Assembly (NCBI GenBank): GCA_963700105.1
Contig: CAVOWL010000004.1
Coordinates: 992,001-1,056,000 of the forward strand
Length of the DNA: 64,000 bases
Origin: CAVUWL01 sp963700105
GTDB taxonomy: Bacteria > Actinomycetota > Thermoleophilia > Solirubrobacterales > 70-9
Direction of reading: 5' to 3'
A program made the position numbers and the translations under genes. Each line of letters starts with the position of its first letter. Position 1 is the stretch's first letter. Positions 34,622-43,265 of the stretch are shown here, one piece after another. Below the pieces are notes generated by a model that made no database searches, had not been told where the DNA came from, and saw only the letters and a program-made list of their open reading frames with translations.

Positions 34622-36058
34622 ATGAAGGTCGAGGTCCGCCAAGGCGAGGTATCGGAGATCGAGGCGGATCTGATCGCCTTGGGTCTCTTTGAGGGTGAGG
34701 ATCTGCCGGCCGCGATCGCCGCCGCGCCCGGCGCCGGCGATGCCAGGGCCAAGTTCAAATCCCTCACCCTGCTGCGCTTGCCGGCGGGAGCCCGGGTGGC
34801 GGTGATCGGGCTCGGCGAGCGGGCGAAGTTCGATGCCGAGCGGGCCCGGGTCGCCGCGGCGTTGGTGGCGCGGGAGGCGGCAAGGCTCGAGCTGGATTCG
34901 CTTGCCTGGGTGGCGCCCGAGGGCGAGGAGCCGGAGGCGATCGCCGAGGGTCTGATCACCGGCACGATTCTCGGCGCCTACCGTTTCGAGCGATTCCAAA
35001 GCCGCGATCGAAAGCAGCGCCCCCACCACGGTCCCCAGTCGCTGGTCCTGCTCGGCGCCGAGGACCTCGCCCCGGTGGCGGAGGCGGCGCGGATCTGCGC
35101 CGAGGCTCAAAACCGGGCGCGGGACCTGCAGAGCCTGCCCGCCAACATCGCAACTCCCAGCTACCTGGCCGAGCGCGCCGGGGAGATCGCCGCCGAGCAC
35201 GCGGCGCTCAGCATCGAGGTCCTGGGCCGCGGCGAGATCACCGCCAAGGGCATGGGCGGGCTGGCGGCGGTGAGCCAGGGGGGGCCGCAGGAGCCGAAGC
35301 TGATCGTGATGAGATACGCCGGTGGCGGCTCTGCGCCGACCCTGGCACTGGTCGGCAAGGGCGTCACCTTCGACACCGGCGGGATCTCGATCAAGCCCTC
35401 CGCCGACATGCACGAGATGAAGATGGATATGTCGGGGGGCGCGGCCGTGATCGAGGCGGTGGGGGCGATCGCGGAGCTGGGAGTGGCGATCGAGCTGATC
35501 GCCATCGTTCCCGCGACCGAGAACATGCCCTCGGGCACCGCGGTAAAGCCCGGCGACGTGATCACCCAGTACAACGGCAAGACGGTGGAGGTCAATAACA
35601 CCGACGCCGAGGGCAGGTTGATCCTCGCCGACGCGCTCGCCTACGCGGTCGAGCTTGGCGCCGAGCAGATCGTCGACATCGCCACCCTGACCGGGGCCGT
35701 CCTGGTCGCGCTCGGCTCCACCTACGCCGCGGTCATCTCCAACGACGATCACCTCGCCGAGGCCGTCGCGGCAGCCGGGCAGAGCACCGGCGAGCTGACC
35801 TGGCGCCTCCCGCTTCACCCCGAGTACAAGGAGCTGGTCAAGGGTGCCGTCGCCGACCTCACCAACGTTTCTGCCAAGCGCAAGGCGGGGACGATCTATG
35901 CCGGCTCCTTTCTTGAGGAATTTGTCGCCGACCGGCCCTGGGCCCACCTCGACATCGCCGGCACCGCCTGGGACGTGGGCCGCGAGTACACCGGCTCTGA
36001 CGCCAGCGGCTTTGGGGTTCGGCTCCTGGTCGAGCTCGCCCGCCGACTCGAGGCCTAG
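34622..36058 (+). CDS. pepA: Leucyl aminopeptidase (M17)
   Basis: A 478-residue cytosolic aminopeptidase with two metals. The catalytic C-terminal domain has VGKGVTFDTGGISIKPS (Lys and metal Asp), MDMSGG (Asp) and NTDAEGRLILADAL (Asp, Glu and catalytic Arg). The N-terminal half (to about residue 165) is the usual macro-like domain. Convergent with the thioesterase gene six bases downstream. Confidence 0.95.
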   Translation: MKVEVRQGEVSEIEADLIALGLFEGEDLPAAIAAAPGAGDARAKFKSLTLLRLPAGARVAVIGLGERAKFDAERARVAAALVAREAARLELDSLAWVAPEGEEPEAIAEGLITGTILGAYRFERFQSRDRKQRPHHGPQSLVLLGAEDLAPVAEAARICAEAQNRARDLQSLPANIATPSYLAERAGEIAAEHAALSIEVLGRGEITAKGMGGLAAVSQGGPQEPKLIVMRYAGGGSAPTLALVGKGVTFDTGGISIKPSADMHEMKMDMSGGAAVIEAVGAIAELGVAIELIAIVPATENMPSGTAVKPGDVITQYNGKTVEVNNTDAEGRLILADALAYAVELGAEQIVDIATLTGAVLVALGSTYAAVISNDDHLAEAVAAAGQSTGELTWRLPLHPEYKELVKGAVADLTNVSAKRKAGTIYAGSFLEEFVADRPWAHLDIAGTAWDVGREYTGSDASGFGVRLLVELARRLEA

Positions 36059-36064
36059 CACCGG

Positions 36065-36604
36065 CTAACCGCCGAGGATCATGCAGGTCGAGGTGCCGTG
36101 GGCGAGCAGCTTGCCGCTCTCAGCAGACCTCAGGCTCGCCTCCGCGGTGGCCTGGCGGCGGCCGCGGTGAAGCACCTGGGCGCTGCACAGCACCCGGCCG
36201 GTGTCGCGGCTGATCGGGCGCACGAACTTCGCCTCCAGGCCGAGCGAGGTGTAACCGACGCCGGCGGGCAGCGTCGTGTGTACGGCGCAGCCCAGGGCGG
36301 AGTCCAGCAGGGTCGCGGCGTAGCCGCCATGAACAACCCCGATCGGGTTGTAGTGCTCCTCGCCAGGGTGCCCGGCGAAGACGACCCGGCCCTGCTCTAG
36401 CTCGATCGGGGCCATGTTCATCAAGACCGCGATCGGCGGTGGCGGAAGCTCGCCCGTCGCGAGCGCCTGCATGTACTCAATCCCCGTCATCGAGGCGCCA
36501 ATCGCCGCCGTCTCGCTGGGGTCCTGCCAGCTCAGGGTGCGGCTGCGGCCGCCCTTGGGGAGCGGGGCGGTCGCGGTGGACTCGGGCGCCGCCGCGGCGC
36601 TCAT
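36065..36604 (-). CDS. PaaI-family acyl-CoA thioesterase (hotdog fold)
   Basis: A 179-residue hotdog protein. VVHGGYAATLLDSALGCAVHTTLP is the PaaI/4HBT signature with the catalytic HGG and acid, and LEAKFVRPISRDTGRVLCSA is the second hotdog strand set. The first 50 residues are a low-complexity lead. It probably releases aromatic or short acyl-CoA esters. It is divergent from an HxlR-type regulator that may control it. Confidence 0.82.
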   Translation of the reverse strand: MSAAAAPESTATAPLPKGGRSRTLSWQDPSETAAIGASMTGIEYMQALATGELPPPPIAVLMNMAPIELEQGRVVFAGHPGEEHYNPIGVVHGGYAATLLDSALGCAVHTTLPAGVGYTSLGLEAKFVRPISRDTGRVLCSAQVLHRGRRQATAEASLRSAESGKLLAHGTSTCMILGG

Positions 36605-36790
36605 CTCGCTCCCATGCGAGCGCCCGGCGCGGCGGTACTCCGCCGCGGGATGGGTGGAGCCGGATAGCGCAGATCGGCGGTGATCTCATCCTGGCTGATC
36701 GAGATCGGGGTCGGCCGTTGTCGGTGGTGCCTGCGGTTCGGGATCAGCCTCATTGCTCTGCCTCCAATCGGCTCTTCAGCCAGGGTTTCG

Positions 36791-36855
36791 TCAAGCAACT
36801 CAGGGACGCGACAGACCGTAGCGCAGTGGGTTGCTTGATGCAACTTGATGTGCAA
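36791..36855. promoter_or_regulatory. Repeats in the paaI-hxlR divergent promoter region
   Basis: TCAAGCAA (36791-36798) is the inverse of TTGCTTGA (36831-36838), and CTTGATG is repeated directly at 36834-36840 and 36844-36850. This is a plausible operator set for the adjacent HxlR regulator. The rest of the 240-base gap shows no gene. Confidence 0.4.
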
Positions 36856-37345
36856 AGATCACAGAGTGCTGCGCCATGACTACCCCGGCCAGGTCTGTTC
36901 GATCGCCAAGTCGCTGGAAGTAATCGGGGAGCGCTGGACGCTTCTGATCGTGCGCGACGTAATGAACGGGCAGCGCCGCTTTGATCAGCTGCAGGCGTCG
37001 CTGGGGGTGGCCCGCAACGTGCTATCGGCCCGCCTGGCGCGACTTGTGCAAGAGGACATCCTCGAACGGCGCCCCTACCAGAGCGCCCCGCCTCGCTTTG
37101 AGTACTTCCTCACCGAGAAGGGCCTTGACCTCTGGCCGGCGCTGATCGCTCTGATCGGCTGGGGCGATCGGCACTCACTTGGGCCCCAGGGACCACCGAT
37201 GCTGATCGTCCACAAGGAGTGCGGGGGGCGGGTCAGCGATCGAGGCATCTGCGAGCGCTGCGCCAAGGTGCTCGGGGCTCGTGACGCCAGGGCGCTCCCC
37301 GGGCCCGGAGTCGATGCCCCAATTCCCCACGCCGAGGCGGCCTGA
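36848..37345 (+). CDS. HxlR-family transcriptional regulator
   Basis: A winged-helix DNA-binding protein of about 165 residues. CSIAKSLEVIGERWTLLIVRDVMNGQRRFDQLQASLGVARNVLSARL is the classic HxlR core. The C-terminus adds a possible zinc knuckle (KECGGR and CERCAK). Start is uncertain: TTG 36845, ATG 36848 or GTG 36866; the last gives the most family-like N-terminus (LRHDYPGQVCSIA). Cys at the CSIA position could be redox-sensitive. Confidence 0.88.
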   Translation: MCKDHRVLRHDYPGQVCSIAKSLEVIGERWTLLIVRDVMNGQRRFDQLQASLGVARNVLSARLARLVQEDILERRPYQSAPPRFEYFLTEKGLDLWPALIALIGWGDRHSLGPQGPPMLIVHKECGGRVSDRGICERCAKVLGARDARALPGPGVDAPIPHAEAA

Positions 37346-37404
37346 GCGGTAGCGTTGGCAGCGAGCCGGCGTCGGCGATAACCAAGTCCAGGAGGACGAA
37401 CCAG

Positions 37405-38841
37405 ATGGCCATGACCGCAGAGCTTCAGGCCCGCGACGAGATCTACGTCGGTGGTGAGTGGGTGCAATCGAGCGCCACCGAGGCGATCGAGGTGATCAAC
37501 CCGAGCACCGAGGAGGTGATCGGCACGGTCCCAGCGGGGACCGCCGCCGACGCCGATCGCGCCGTCGCTGCCGCCCGCGAGGCCTTTGATGAGTGGTCTC
37601 AGACCTCGCGTCAGGTGCGCTCCGGCTACCTCGCGGCGATCGCCGCCGGGCTCGGCGAGCGCAGCGAGGAGATCGCCGCGACGATCACCACCGAGCTGGG
37701 GATGCCGATCAAGCTCAGCCAGATGATCCAGGCGGGGCTGCCGACCGCTCAGTTTGCCGCGATGGCCAATCTGATCGATGAGGTTGCCTGGGAGGAGGAG
37801 GTGGGAAATTCTCGGCTTCTACGCGAGCCGGTCGGCGTGCTCGGCGCGATCACCCCCTGGAATTACCCCCTCAACCAGATCGCCGCCAAGGTCGCCCCGG
37901 CGCTTGCCGCGGGCTGCACGGTGGTGCTAAAGCCAAGCGAGGTGGTTCCCCTGAACGCCTTTATCCTCGCCGAGGTGATCGCCAGCGCCGGGGTACCGGC
38001 CGGGGTCTTTAACCTGACCTCGGGTACCGGCCCAGTGGTCGGTGAGGCGATCGCAGCTCATCCCGGCGTCGACATGGTCTCCTTCACGGGCTCCACCAGG
38101 GCGGGGCGGCGGGTCAGCGAGCTTGCCTCGGCCACGGTCAAGCCGGTCGCGATGGAGCTGGGTGGGAAGTCGCCCAACCTGATCTTGGAGGACGCCAACT
38201 TCGAGGCGGCGGTTGCCGATGGCGTCGCCAAATGCTTCCTCAACTCGGGGCAGACCTGCAGCGCGCTGACCCGGATGCTGGTGCCGCGGGGACGGCTGGG
38301 CGAAGCCGAGCGGCTCGCGGTCGCCGCGGCGGAGGCGTTTACGCCCGGTGATCCCTTCGCTGAGTCGAGCCGGCTTGGCCCGCTGGTTTCTGAACGGCAG
38401 CGCGAGCGGGTCCGCGGCTACATCGAAAAGGGCGAGGCTGAGGGCGCGCAGCTGCTGACCGGGGGAGCCAAGGCGCCGGAGGGCCTCGAGCGCGGCTACT
38501 TCGTCCGTCCCACGGTCTTCTCCGAGGTTACGCCGCGGATGACGATCGCCCAGGAGGAGATCTTCGGCCCAGTCTTGGTGATCCAGCCCTATGAGGACGA
38601 GGATGACGCTGTGCGGATCGCCAACGACACCGTCTATGGCCTCGCCGGTGGGGTTTGGTCTGGCGATTCCGAGCACGCGATCGCGGTCGCAAAGCGGATC
38701 AGGACCGGGCAGATCGAGATCAACGGTGGCGCCTACAACCTGCTGGCACCGTTCGGCGGCTACAAGCAGTCGGGCCATGGCCGCGAGAACGGTCGCTATG
38801 CGATCGAGGAGATGCTTCAGGTAAAGAGCCTGCAGCTCTAG
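37405..38841 (+). CDS. NAD(P)-dependent aldehyde dehydrogenase
   Basis: A 478-residue ALDH. ITPWNYPLNQIAAKVAPALAAG is the cofactor-binding stretch, FTGSTRAGRRV the Rossmann turn, MELGGKSPN carries the general-base Glu (about residue 252) and NSGQTCSALTR the catalytic Cys (about 286). IFGPVLVIQPY and the C-terminal GGYKQSGHGRENG are also typical. A good AGGAGG site precedes the ATG. The substrate is not determined. Confidence 0.93.
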   Translation: MAMTAELQARDEIYVGGEWVQSSATEAIEVINPSTEEVIGTVPAGTAADADRAVAAAREAFDEWSQTSRQVRSGYLAAIAAGLGERSEEIAATITTELGMPIKLSQMIQAGLPTAQFAAMANLIDEVAWEEEVGNSRLLREPVGVLGAITPWNYPLNQIAAKVAPALAAGCTVVLKPSEVVPLNAFILAEVIASAGVPAGVFNLTSGTGPVVGEAIAAHPGVDMVSFTGSTRAGRRVSELASATVKPVAMELGGKSPNLILEDANFEAAVADGVAKCFLNSGQTCSALTRMLVPRGRLGEAERLAVAAAEAFTPGDPFAESSRLGPLVSERQRERVRGYIEKGEAEGAQLLTGGAKAPEGLERGYFVRPTVFSEVTPRMTIAQEEIFGPVLVIQPYEDEDDAVRIANDTVYGLAGGVWSGDSEHAIAVAKRIRTGQIEINGGAYNLLAPFGGYKQSGHGRENGRYAIEEMLQVKSLQL

Positions 38842-38892
38842 ACCCTCGCTCCGCCAGATCGCCTTGGTTTGGGCTAAATGCCAGCGTTGTCG

Positions 38893-38975
38893 CGGCCCGG
38901 TGAGGATTCCGAGCCTGGGGCCGTAGGGCGATCTGCAACGACGCCGGTTGCACCCAGCGCGAATGTGGGCGCCGG
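38893..38975 (+). promoter_or_regulatory. Hairpin-rich leader before the GGDEF/HD-GYP gene
   Basis: Three inverted repeats lie in the 220-base gap: CGGCCC (38893) with GGGCCG (38918), TGCAAC (38934) with GTTGCA (38947), and CCGG/CCCA (38944-38956) with TGGG/CCGG (38966-38975). The second and third are mutually exclusive, as in leader switches. It matches no riboswitch class that I know. Confidence 0.3.
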
Positions 38976-39061
38976 AAATCACCCCCCACCTCACCTTTAT
39001 CGCCATTCGGTTGATCGTCGATAGCGCTGCAGAAATCCACCCGGGGCGCCGATGACTCAAG

Positions 39062-40342
39062 ATGTTGAAATCCATCCGTGGATCAGTGTCGGCGCTGATC
39101 GGCCCCCGTGGCTGGCGCTCAGTTGCGGGACCGGCAGCTTTCGCCTTGGTTGCGATCTGTCTGCTGGTTTTCGACCACCTTGAAAAGCGCATAAACGGAG
39201 CCGTTTTCTGGCTGACCGTGGGGCTGATCGCCTCGGTCTTCCTATGGTTGGTGGAGACTGCTCGAAAGCAGCGTGGTGCGCTGGAGCGCGAGCAACAGCG
39301 GGCGATCAACGATGAGATCACGATGTTGGGCAACGCGGCAAAATTTAAGCTCGATATCGCCGCGGTCTTGAAAGCTGGCGAGCGAGAGAGCCTCGTCCTA
39401 TTAGAGCTTGACGGCGTGCAGGCCTATTACGAAAGTTTCGGCACCGCGCCTGGCGATCTCTTGGTCCGAACGCTCGCCGAACGCCTGTCTGAGCGGGTCG
39501 GCCCACTTGATGGAGTCGCCTACAGAATCGAGACGAACCGCTTCGCCGTCCTTCTCCCCGCGGAGCGCTGCCAACTGGGCGACGCGGTGCTATTGGTCAC
39601 CGCACAGCTGCAGGAAGTGGCCGAGGAATTCTCCGTTGGCGGCTCCTACGGGGAGGCGATGCTTGCCGAGGACGCCGATACCCCCGAGGGAGCTCTGCAT
39701 GTGGCGGGGCAAAGGCTTGCGGCCCGCAGTCAGCGCCAGCGGGGCTCGGCGCGGCGACAGGCCTACGCGGTCTTGATCGAGGCCCTCCGCGCTCGCCACC
39801 CAAAGCGCCACGACAGAATGCACGCGATCGCCTATCGCGCGATCGCCCTGGGGCGGCGTCTCGGCCTGGAGCGCAATCAGATCGACGACATCTCACTGGC
39901 AGCTGGGCTGCATGACATTGGACTGCTGGCGGTCCCCGAGGCAATTCTCGACAAGCCGACCCGCTTGGATCAGGCAGAGCTGGCCATCCTGCGCGCTCAC
40001 CCGTTTGCGGGGGAACGAATCATCGCCGCCGCAGCGGAGCTCGGCTCGGTCGCGAGGATCGTCGGCGCTGCCTCAGAGCGCTATGACGGAACTGGTATCC
40101 GTGGCCTCGCTGGGGATGAAATTCCGCTCGGCGCCCGGATCATCGCGGCTGCAGCCGCCTTCACTGCGATGACCTCAACTCGGCCTCACGTCCCAGCCGT
40201 GAGCGGCGAGGAGGCGCTCAGAGAGCTTCGCCGATGTTCGGCAACTCAGTTCGATCCCAGGGTGGTCGAGGCGCTCGCGGCGGAACTGAGCGAAGAGACA
40301 ACGCCGGTCAACCCGGCGCAGGCCCTGGCGAGGACCCGTTAG
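39062..40342 (+). CDS. Membrane protein with degenerate GGDEF and degenerate HD-GYP domains
   Basis: A 426-residue protein. Two membrane helices (about 21-38 and 48-66) are followed by a GGDEF-like domain whose signature is ETNRF (157-161), so it cannot be an active cyclase. Then comes an HD-GYP-like domain with HDIGLLAVP (284-292), HPFAGERII and ASERYDGTGIRGLAGDEIPLG. The HHE and GYP motifs and the late VAD metal Asp are all changed (A-S-E, GIR, AAA). Phosphodiesterase activity is therefore doubtful and a c-di-GMP sensor or scaffold role is more likely. Codon usage is slightly less GC-biased than its neighbours. Confidence 0.78.
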   Translation: MLKSIRGSVSALIGPRGWRSVAGPAAFALVAICLLVFDHLEKRINGAVFWLTVGLIASVFLWLVETARKQRGALEREQQRAINDEITMLGNAAKFKLDIAAVLKAGERESLVLLELDGVQAYYESFGTAPGDLLVRTLAERLSERVGPLDGVAYRIETNRFAVLLPAERCQLGDAVLLVTAQLQEVAEEFSVGGSYGEAMLAEDADTPEGALHVAGQRLAARSQRQRGSARRQAYAVLIEALRARHPKRHDRMHAIAYRAIALGRRLGLERNQIDDISLAAGLHDIGLLAVPEAILDKPTRLDQAELAILRAHPFAGERIIAAAAELGSVARIVGAASERYDGTGIRGLAGDEIPLGARIIAAAAAFTAMTSTRPHVPAVSGEEALRELRRCSATQFDPRVVEALAAELSEETTPVNPAQALARTR

Positions 40343-40502
40343 CAAAGCCTCACTCAACTGCAAAGATTTCCGACCTGATCGTCACTCATGCTGAGCCGCG
40401 AGACTGAATCCACGGGCTTTGCCGGGATGGGGAGCCGGCATCGCCAGGCAGCTCTATAGATCAGAGGATCGGACCGGGTAGCGCCTCGGGGTTCGAAGGA
40501 TT

Positions 40503-40518
40503 CGATCGCGGCCGATCG
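40503..40518. promoter_or_regulatory. 16-bp palindrome in the acyl-CoA dehydrogenase promoter
   Basis: CGATCGCGGCCGATCG consists of two CGATCG arms around CGGC. It lies 19-34 bases before the TAGGGT -10 box, in the -35 region. CGATCG words are common in this genome, which weakens the case. Confidence 0.3.
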
Positions 40519-40536
40519 GGTTGCGCTGGTCGAGAG

Positions 40537-40542
40537 TAGGGT
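40537..40542 (+). promoter_or_regulatory. Candidate -10 box for leaderless acyl-CoA dehydrogenase transcript
   Basis: TAGGGT ends six bases before the GTG start at 40549, with no ribosome site between them. Confidence 0.4.
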
Positions 40543-40548
40543 CGGCGG

Positions 40549-41694
40549 GTGGATCTCGAGCTCTCAGATGAGCAGCGTCTGTTGCGCGACACGGTGCGCG
40601 AATTCGCCCGCCAGGAGGTGGCCCCGGTGGCCGCTGAGCTGGACCGCACCAAGTCCTTCCCATATGCACTGGTCGCGCAGATGGGAGAGCTCGGCTTGAT
40701 GGGGATTCCATTTCCCCAGGAGTTCGGGGGTGGCGGTGCCGACACGCTCGCCTACGTGCTCGCCGTGGAAGAGCTGGCCCGGGTGGATTCCTCGGTTTGC
40801 ATCACGATGGCCGCCCACACCTCGCTGGGAACAATGCCGATCTACCTGTGGGGAAGTGCGGAGCAAAAGCTCGATTGGCTGCCGCAGCTTTGCAGCGGTC
40901 AGCGGCTTGCCTCCTTCGGACTGACCGAGCCCGAGGCGGGCTCAGATGCAGGCAACGTGAGAACCACTGCACGGCTCGCCGAGGGCGAGTGGACCGTCAA
41001 TGGGGCCAAGCAGTTCATCACCAATTCGGGCACCGACATCTCGGCCTGCGTCTCGATCACGGCCGTCACCGGCGAGACCGGCAAAGGCAAGGAGATCTCC
41101 AACCTGATCATCGCCAACGGAACGCCGGGCTATGAGGTCGGTGAGCCCTATCGGAAGATGGGCTGGAACGCCTCCGACACCCGCCCGCTCAGCTTCAGCG
41201 AGTGCAGGGTGGCGGAATCAAACCTTTTGGGGCGCCGCGGCGAGGGTTTCAAGAACTTCCTGCAGATTCTCGACGGAGGGCGAATCGGCGTGGCGGCAAT
41301 GGGCGTCGGGCTTGCCCAGGGTGCTCTCGATGAGGCAATTTCCTACGCCAAGGAGCGTCGCGCCTTCGGGCAGCCGATCTCCAAATTCCAAACGATCCAG
41401 GCAAAGATCGCCGACCTCTCCGCCCAAATCGAGGCCGCCCGATTGCTGACCTGGCGCGCCGCGGTTGAAAAGGATGCCGGGAAGTCCTTCACGCTCACGG
41501 CCGCCCAGGCCAAGCTGATCACCGGCCGCCTCGCGGTGCGGGCAAGCGAGGAGGCGGTTCAGATCCACGGCGGCTATGGCTACATCGAGGAGTACCCGGT
41601 CTGCCGCTTCTACCGCGACGCAAAGATCCTTACGATCGGCGAGGGCACCGACGAGGTGCAGCAGATGGTGATCGCCCGCCAGCTCGGCTGCTAG
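40549..41694 (+). CDS. Acyl-CoA dehydrogenase
   Basis: A 381-residue flavoenzyme oxidising short or branched acyl-CoA, delivering electrons to ETF. FGLTEPEAGSDAGNVRTTA and WTVNGAKQFITNSG are the FAD/substrate signatures, ERRAFGQPISKFQTIQ and QIHGGYGYIEEYPVCRFYRDAKI follow, and the catalytic Glu is in IGEGTDEVQQ. It starts with GTG. Its stop codon shares the CTAG with the stop of the convergent histidine kinase gene. Confidence 0.94.
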   Translation: MDLELSDEQRLLRDTVREFARQEVAPVAAELDRTKSFPYALVAQMGELGLMGIPFPQEFGGGGADTLAYVLAVEELARVDSSVCITMAAHTSLGTMPIYLWGSAEQKLDWLPQLCSGQRLASFGLTEPEAGSDAGNVRTTARLAEGEWTVNGAKQFITNSGTDISACVSITAVTGETGKGKEISNLIIANGTPGYEVGEPYRKMGWNASDTRPLSFSECRVAESNLLGRRGEGFKNFLQILDGGRIGVAAMGVGLAQGALDEAISYAKERRAFGQPISKFQTIQAKIADLSAQIEAARLLTWRAAVEKDAGKSFTLTAAQAKLITGRLAVRASEEAVQIHGGYGYIEEYPVCRFYRDAKILTIGEGTDEVQQMVIARQLGC

Positions 41695-42542
41695 CCGGAC
41701 TCCAGGGTGAAGCGGACGCTCGTTCCGCTCCCGACCCCATGCAGCCAGATCCGCCCGCCGTGGGCCTCGACGATCGCCCGAGAGATCGCCAGCCCGAGCC
41801 CGGCGCCGTCCTCTCCACGGGCTTTATCGCCACGGTAGAAGGCCTCAAAGACGCGCTCGCCCTCGGCGGCGGAGACTCCCTCGCCTTCATCTAGGACCTC
41901 GACCTCGACCGCGGCGCCGCGGGCCCGCGTGCGCACCGTGACGCTGCCGTCCGCCGGTGTGTGGCGGATCGCGTTTTGGATCAGGTTGAAAAGGACTCGC
42001 TGCACTTTCTCCGCGTTGGCTCGGGCAAGTACCTCGCCCGCCGGTAGCTCGGCGTTGATCGCCACCCCGCGAGCCTCGGCCGGGGTGCGCATCGCCGCCA
42101 CCGTGTCGCCGATCAACTCGCCCAGCTCCACCTCTCGCATCGTCCATGAGATGTCACCGGCCTCGATCCGCGAGAGCTCGAAGAGGTCATCGATCAGCGT
42201 CGTCAGCACCTCGACGTGGGTGCGGGTCTCGCGCAGATAACGGTCGCGGGTCTCCCCGGTGGCGACCCCATCATCGATTGACTCGACCAGGACCCGCAGC
42301 GAGGCCAGGGGTGTGCGCAGATCGTGGGAGACCGCGGCGATCAGGGCCCGGCGGGCGTCCTCGATCTGGCGCCGCGAGCGCTCCTCGACCGCGAGCCGCG
42401 CGGCGAGCGCGGCGGCGAGCGCGGCGCCGGCGGCGGCAAGGATCACGAGCCCGATCTGCGCGGCGCCCATCCGCTCGGGCACCGTGACCGCGGCGGCGCC
42501 GGCGAGGAAGGCGGCGAGGGCTATGACAACGGCGCGCCTCAT
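41691..42542 (-). CDS. Sensor histidine kinase without an extracellular sensor domain
   Basis: A 283-residue kinase. Two membrane helices (about 5-20 and 28-50) are joined by fewer than ten residues, so no periplasmic sensor is present. Then come the H-box AAVSHDLRTPLASLR, the N-box NLIQNAIRHTP, DEGEG (G1) and GAGLGLAISRAIVEAHGG (G2). It overlaps the response regulator stop by four bases. The stimulus may come through the membrane or through partners such as the adjacent DipZ or lipoprotein. Confidence 0.92.
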   Translation of the reverse strand: MRRAVVIALAAFLAGAAAVTVPERMGAAQIGLVILAAAGAALAAALAARLAVEERSRRQIEDARRALIAAVSHDLRTPLASLRVLVESIDDGVATGETRDRYLRETRTHVEVLTTLIDDLFELSRIEAGDISWTMREVELGELIGDTVAAMRTPAEARGVAINAELPAGEVLARANAEKVQRVLFNLIQNAIRHTPADGSVTVRTRARGAAVEVEVLDEGEGVSAAEGERVFEAFYRGDKARGEDGAGLGLAISRAIVEAHGGRIWLHGVGSGTSVRFTLESG

Positions 42543-43243
42543 GGCCGCAACCGGTATCCGACGCCCCAGACCGTCTCGATGAAGCGCGGCCGCGAGGGAT
42601 CATCGCCAAGCTTTCCGCGCAACCGGCGCACGTGGACGGTGACGGTGCTGGTGTCAGAGAAATAGGGGCAATCCCAGACCGCCTCCATCAGCTCATCGCG
42701 GGAGAAGACGCGGCCGGGACGGGCGGCAAGGAAGGCGAGCAGATCGAACTCGCGCTGGGTCAACGAGAGCTCCTCGCCCTCCACTGAAGCGCTCCGCTTG
42801 GCCGGCTCGATGCGCAATCCTCGATGCTCAATCGGTGCCGGGTCGAGGTCGGGGGCCGGTGGGCAGAGGCGGCGCAGGACCGCGTCAACGCGGGCGACCA
42901 GCTCGGCCGGTGAGAACGGCTTGACGACATAATCATCGGCCCCGTGACGAAGCCCGATGAGGCGATCTGACTCCTCACCGCGGGCGGTGAGAAGGATCAC
43001 CGCAATTGGATCACCGGGGCGCTCGCGCAGGCGTCGCATCACCTCAATCCCATCGATCCCCGGCAGCATCACGTCGAGCACGACGAGGTCGGGACGATGC
43101 AGCCCGGCGAGGCGAAGCGCCTCCTGGCCATCGCCGGCCTGATGGGTTAGATATCCGGCCCGCTGCATGTAGCGCCCGACGACCTCAAGGATCGTCGGCT
43201 GATCGTCGACCACAAGCACGCTCGCTTGCTTTGACTCGGGCAT
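42539..43243 (-). CDS. OmpR-family response regulator
   Basis: A 234-residue regulator. VLVVDDQPTIL and VVLDVMLPGIDGIEV (phospho-acceptor Asp, about residue 52) form the receiver, followed by VKPFSPAEL. The winged-helix effector has LSLTQREFDLLAFLAARPGRVFSRDELMEAVW and TVTVHVRRLRGKLG. ATG 43243 gives a normal start. It is 22 bases after dipZ and coupled to the kinase. Confidence 0.93.
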   Translation of the reverse strand: MPESKQASVLVVDDQPTILEVVGRYMQRAGYLTHQAGDGQEALRLAGLHRPDLVVLDVMLPGIDGIEVMRRLRERPGDPIAVILLTARGEESDRLIGLRHGADDYVVKPFSPAELVARVDAVLRRLCPPAPDLDPAPIEHRGLRIEPAKRSASVEGEELSLTQREFDLLAFLAARPGRVFSRDELMEAVWDCPYFSDTSTVTVHVRRLRGKLGDDPSRPRFIETVWGVGYRLRP

Positions 43244-43265
43244 CACAGCGATTGTCGCGCCTGCG

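Noticed and set aside
34529..36061. 510-codon minus-strand frame opposite pepA
   Set aside because: Antisense shadow of leucyl aminopeptidase, which has intact catalytic motifs.
37927..39333. Minus-strand frame spanning the aldehyde dehydrogenase end and the following gap
   Set aside because: Mostly antisense to the dehydrogenase, no motif, no ribosome site.
40400..40445. GCCGG/CCGGC hairpin with GATGGGGA loop, considered as a c-di-GMP riboswitch
   Set aside because: Lacks the GEMM core and tetraloop-receptor; only a short stem remains.
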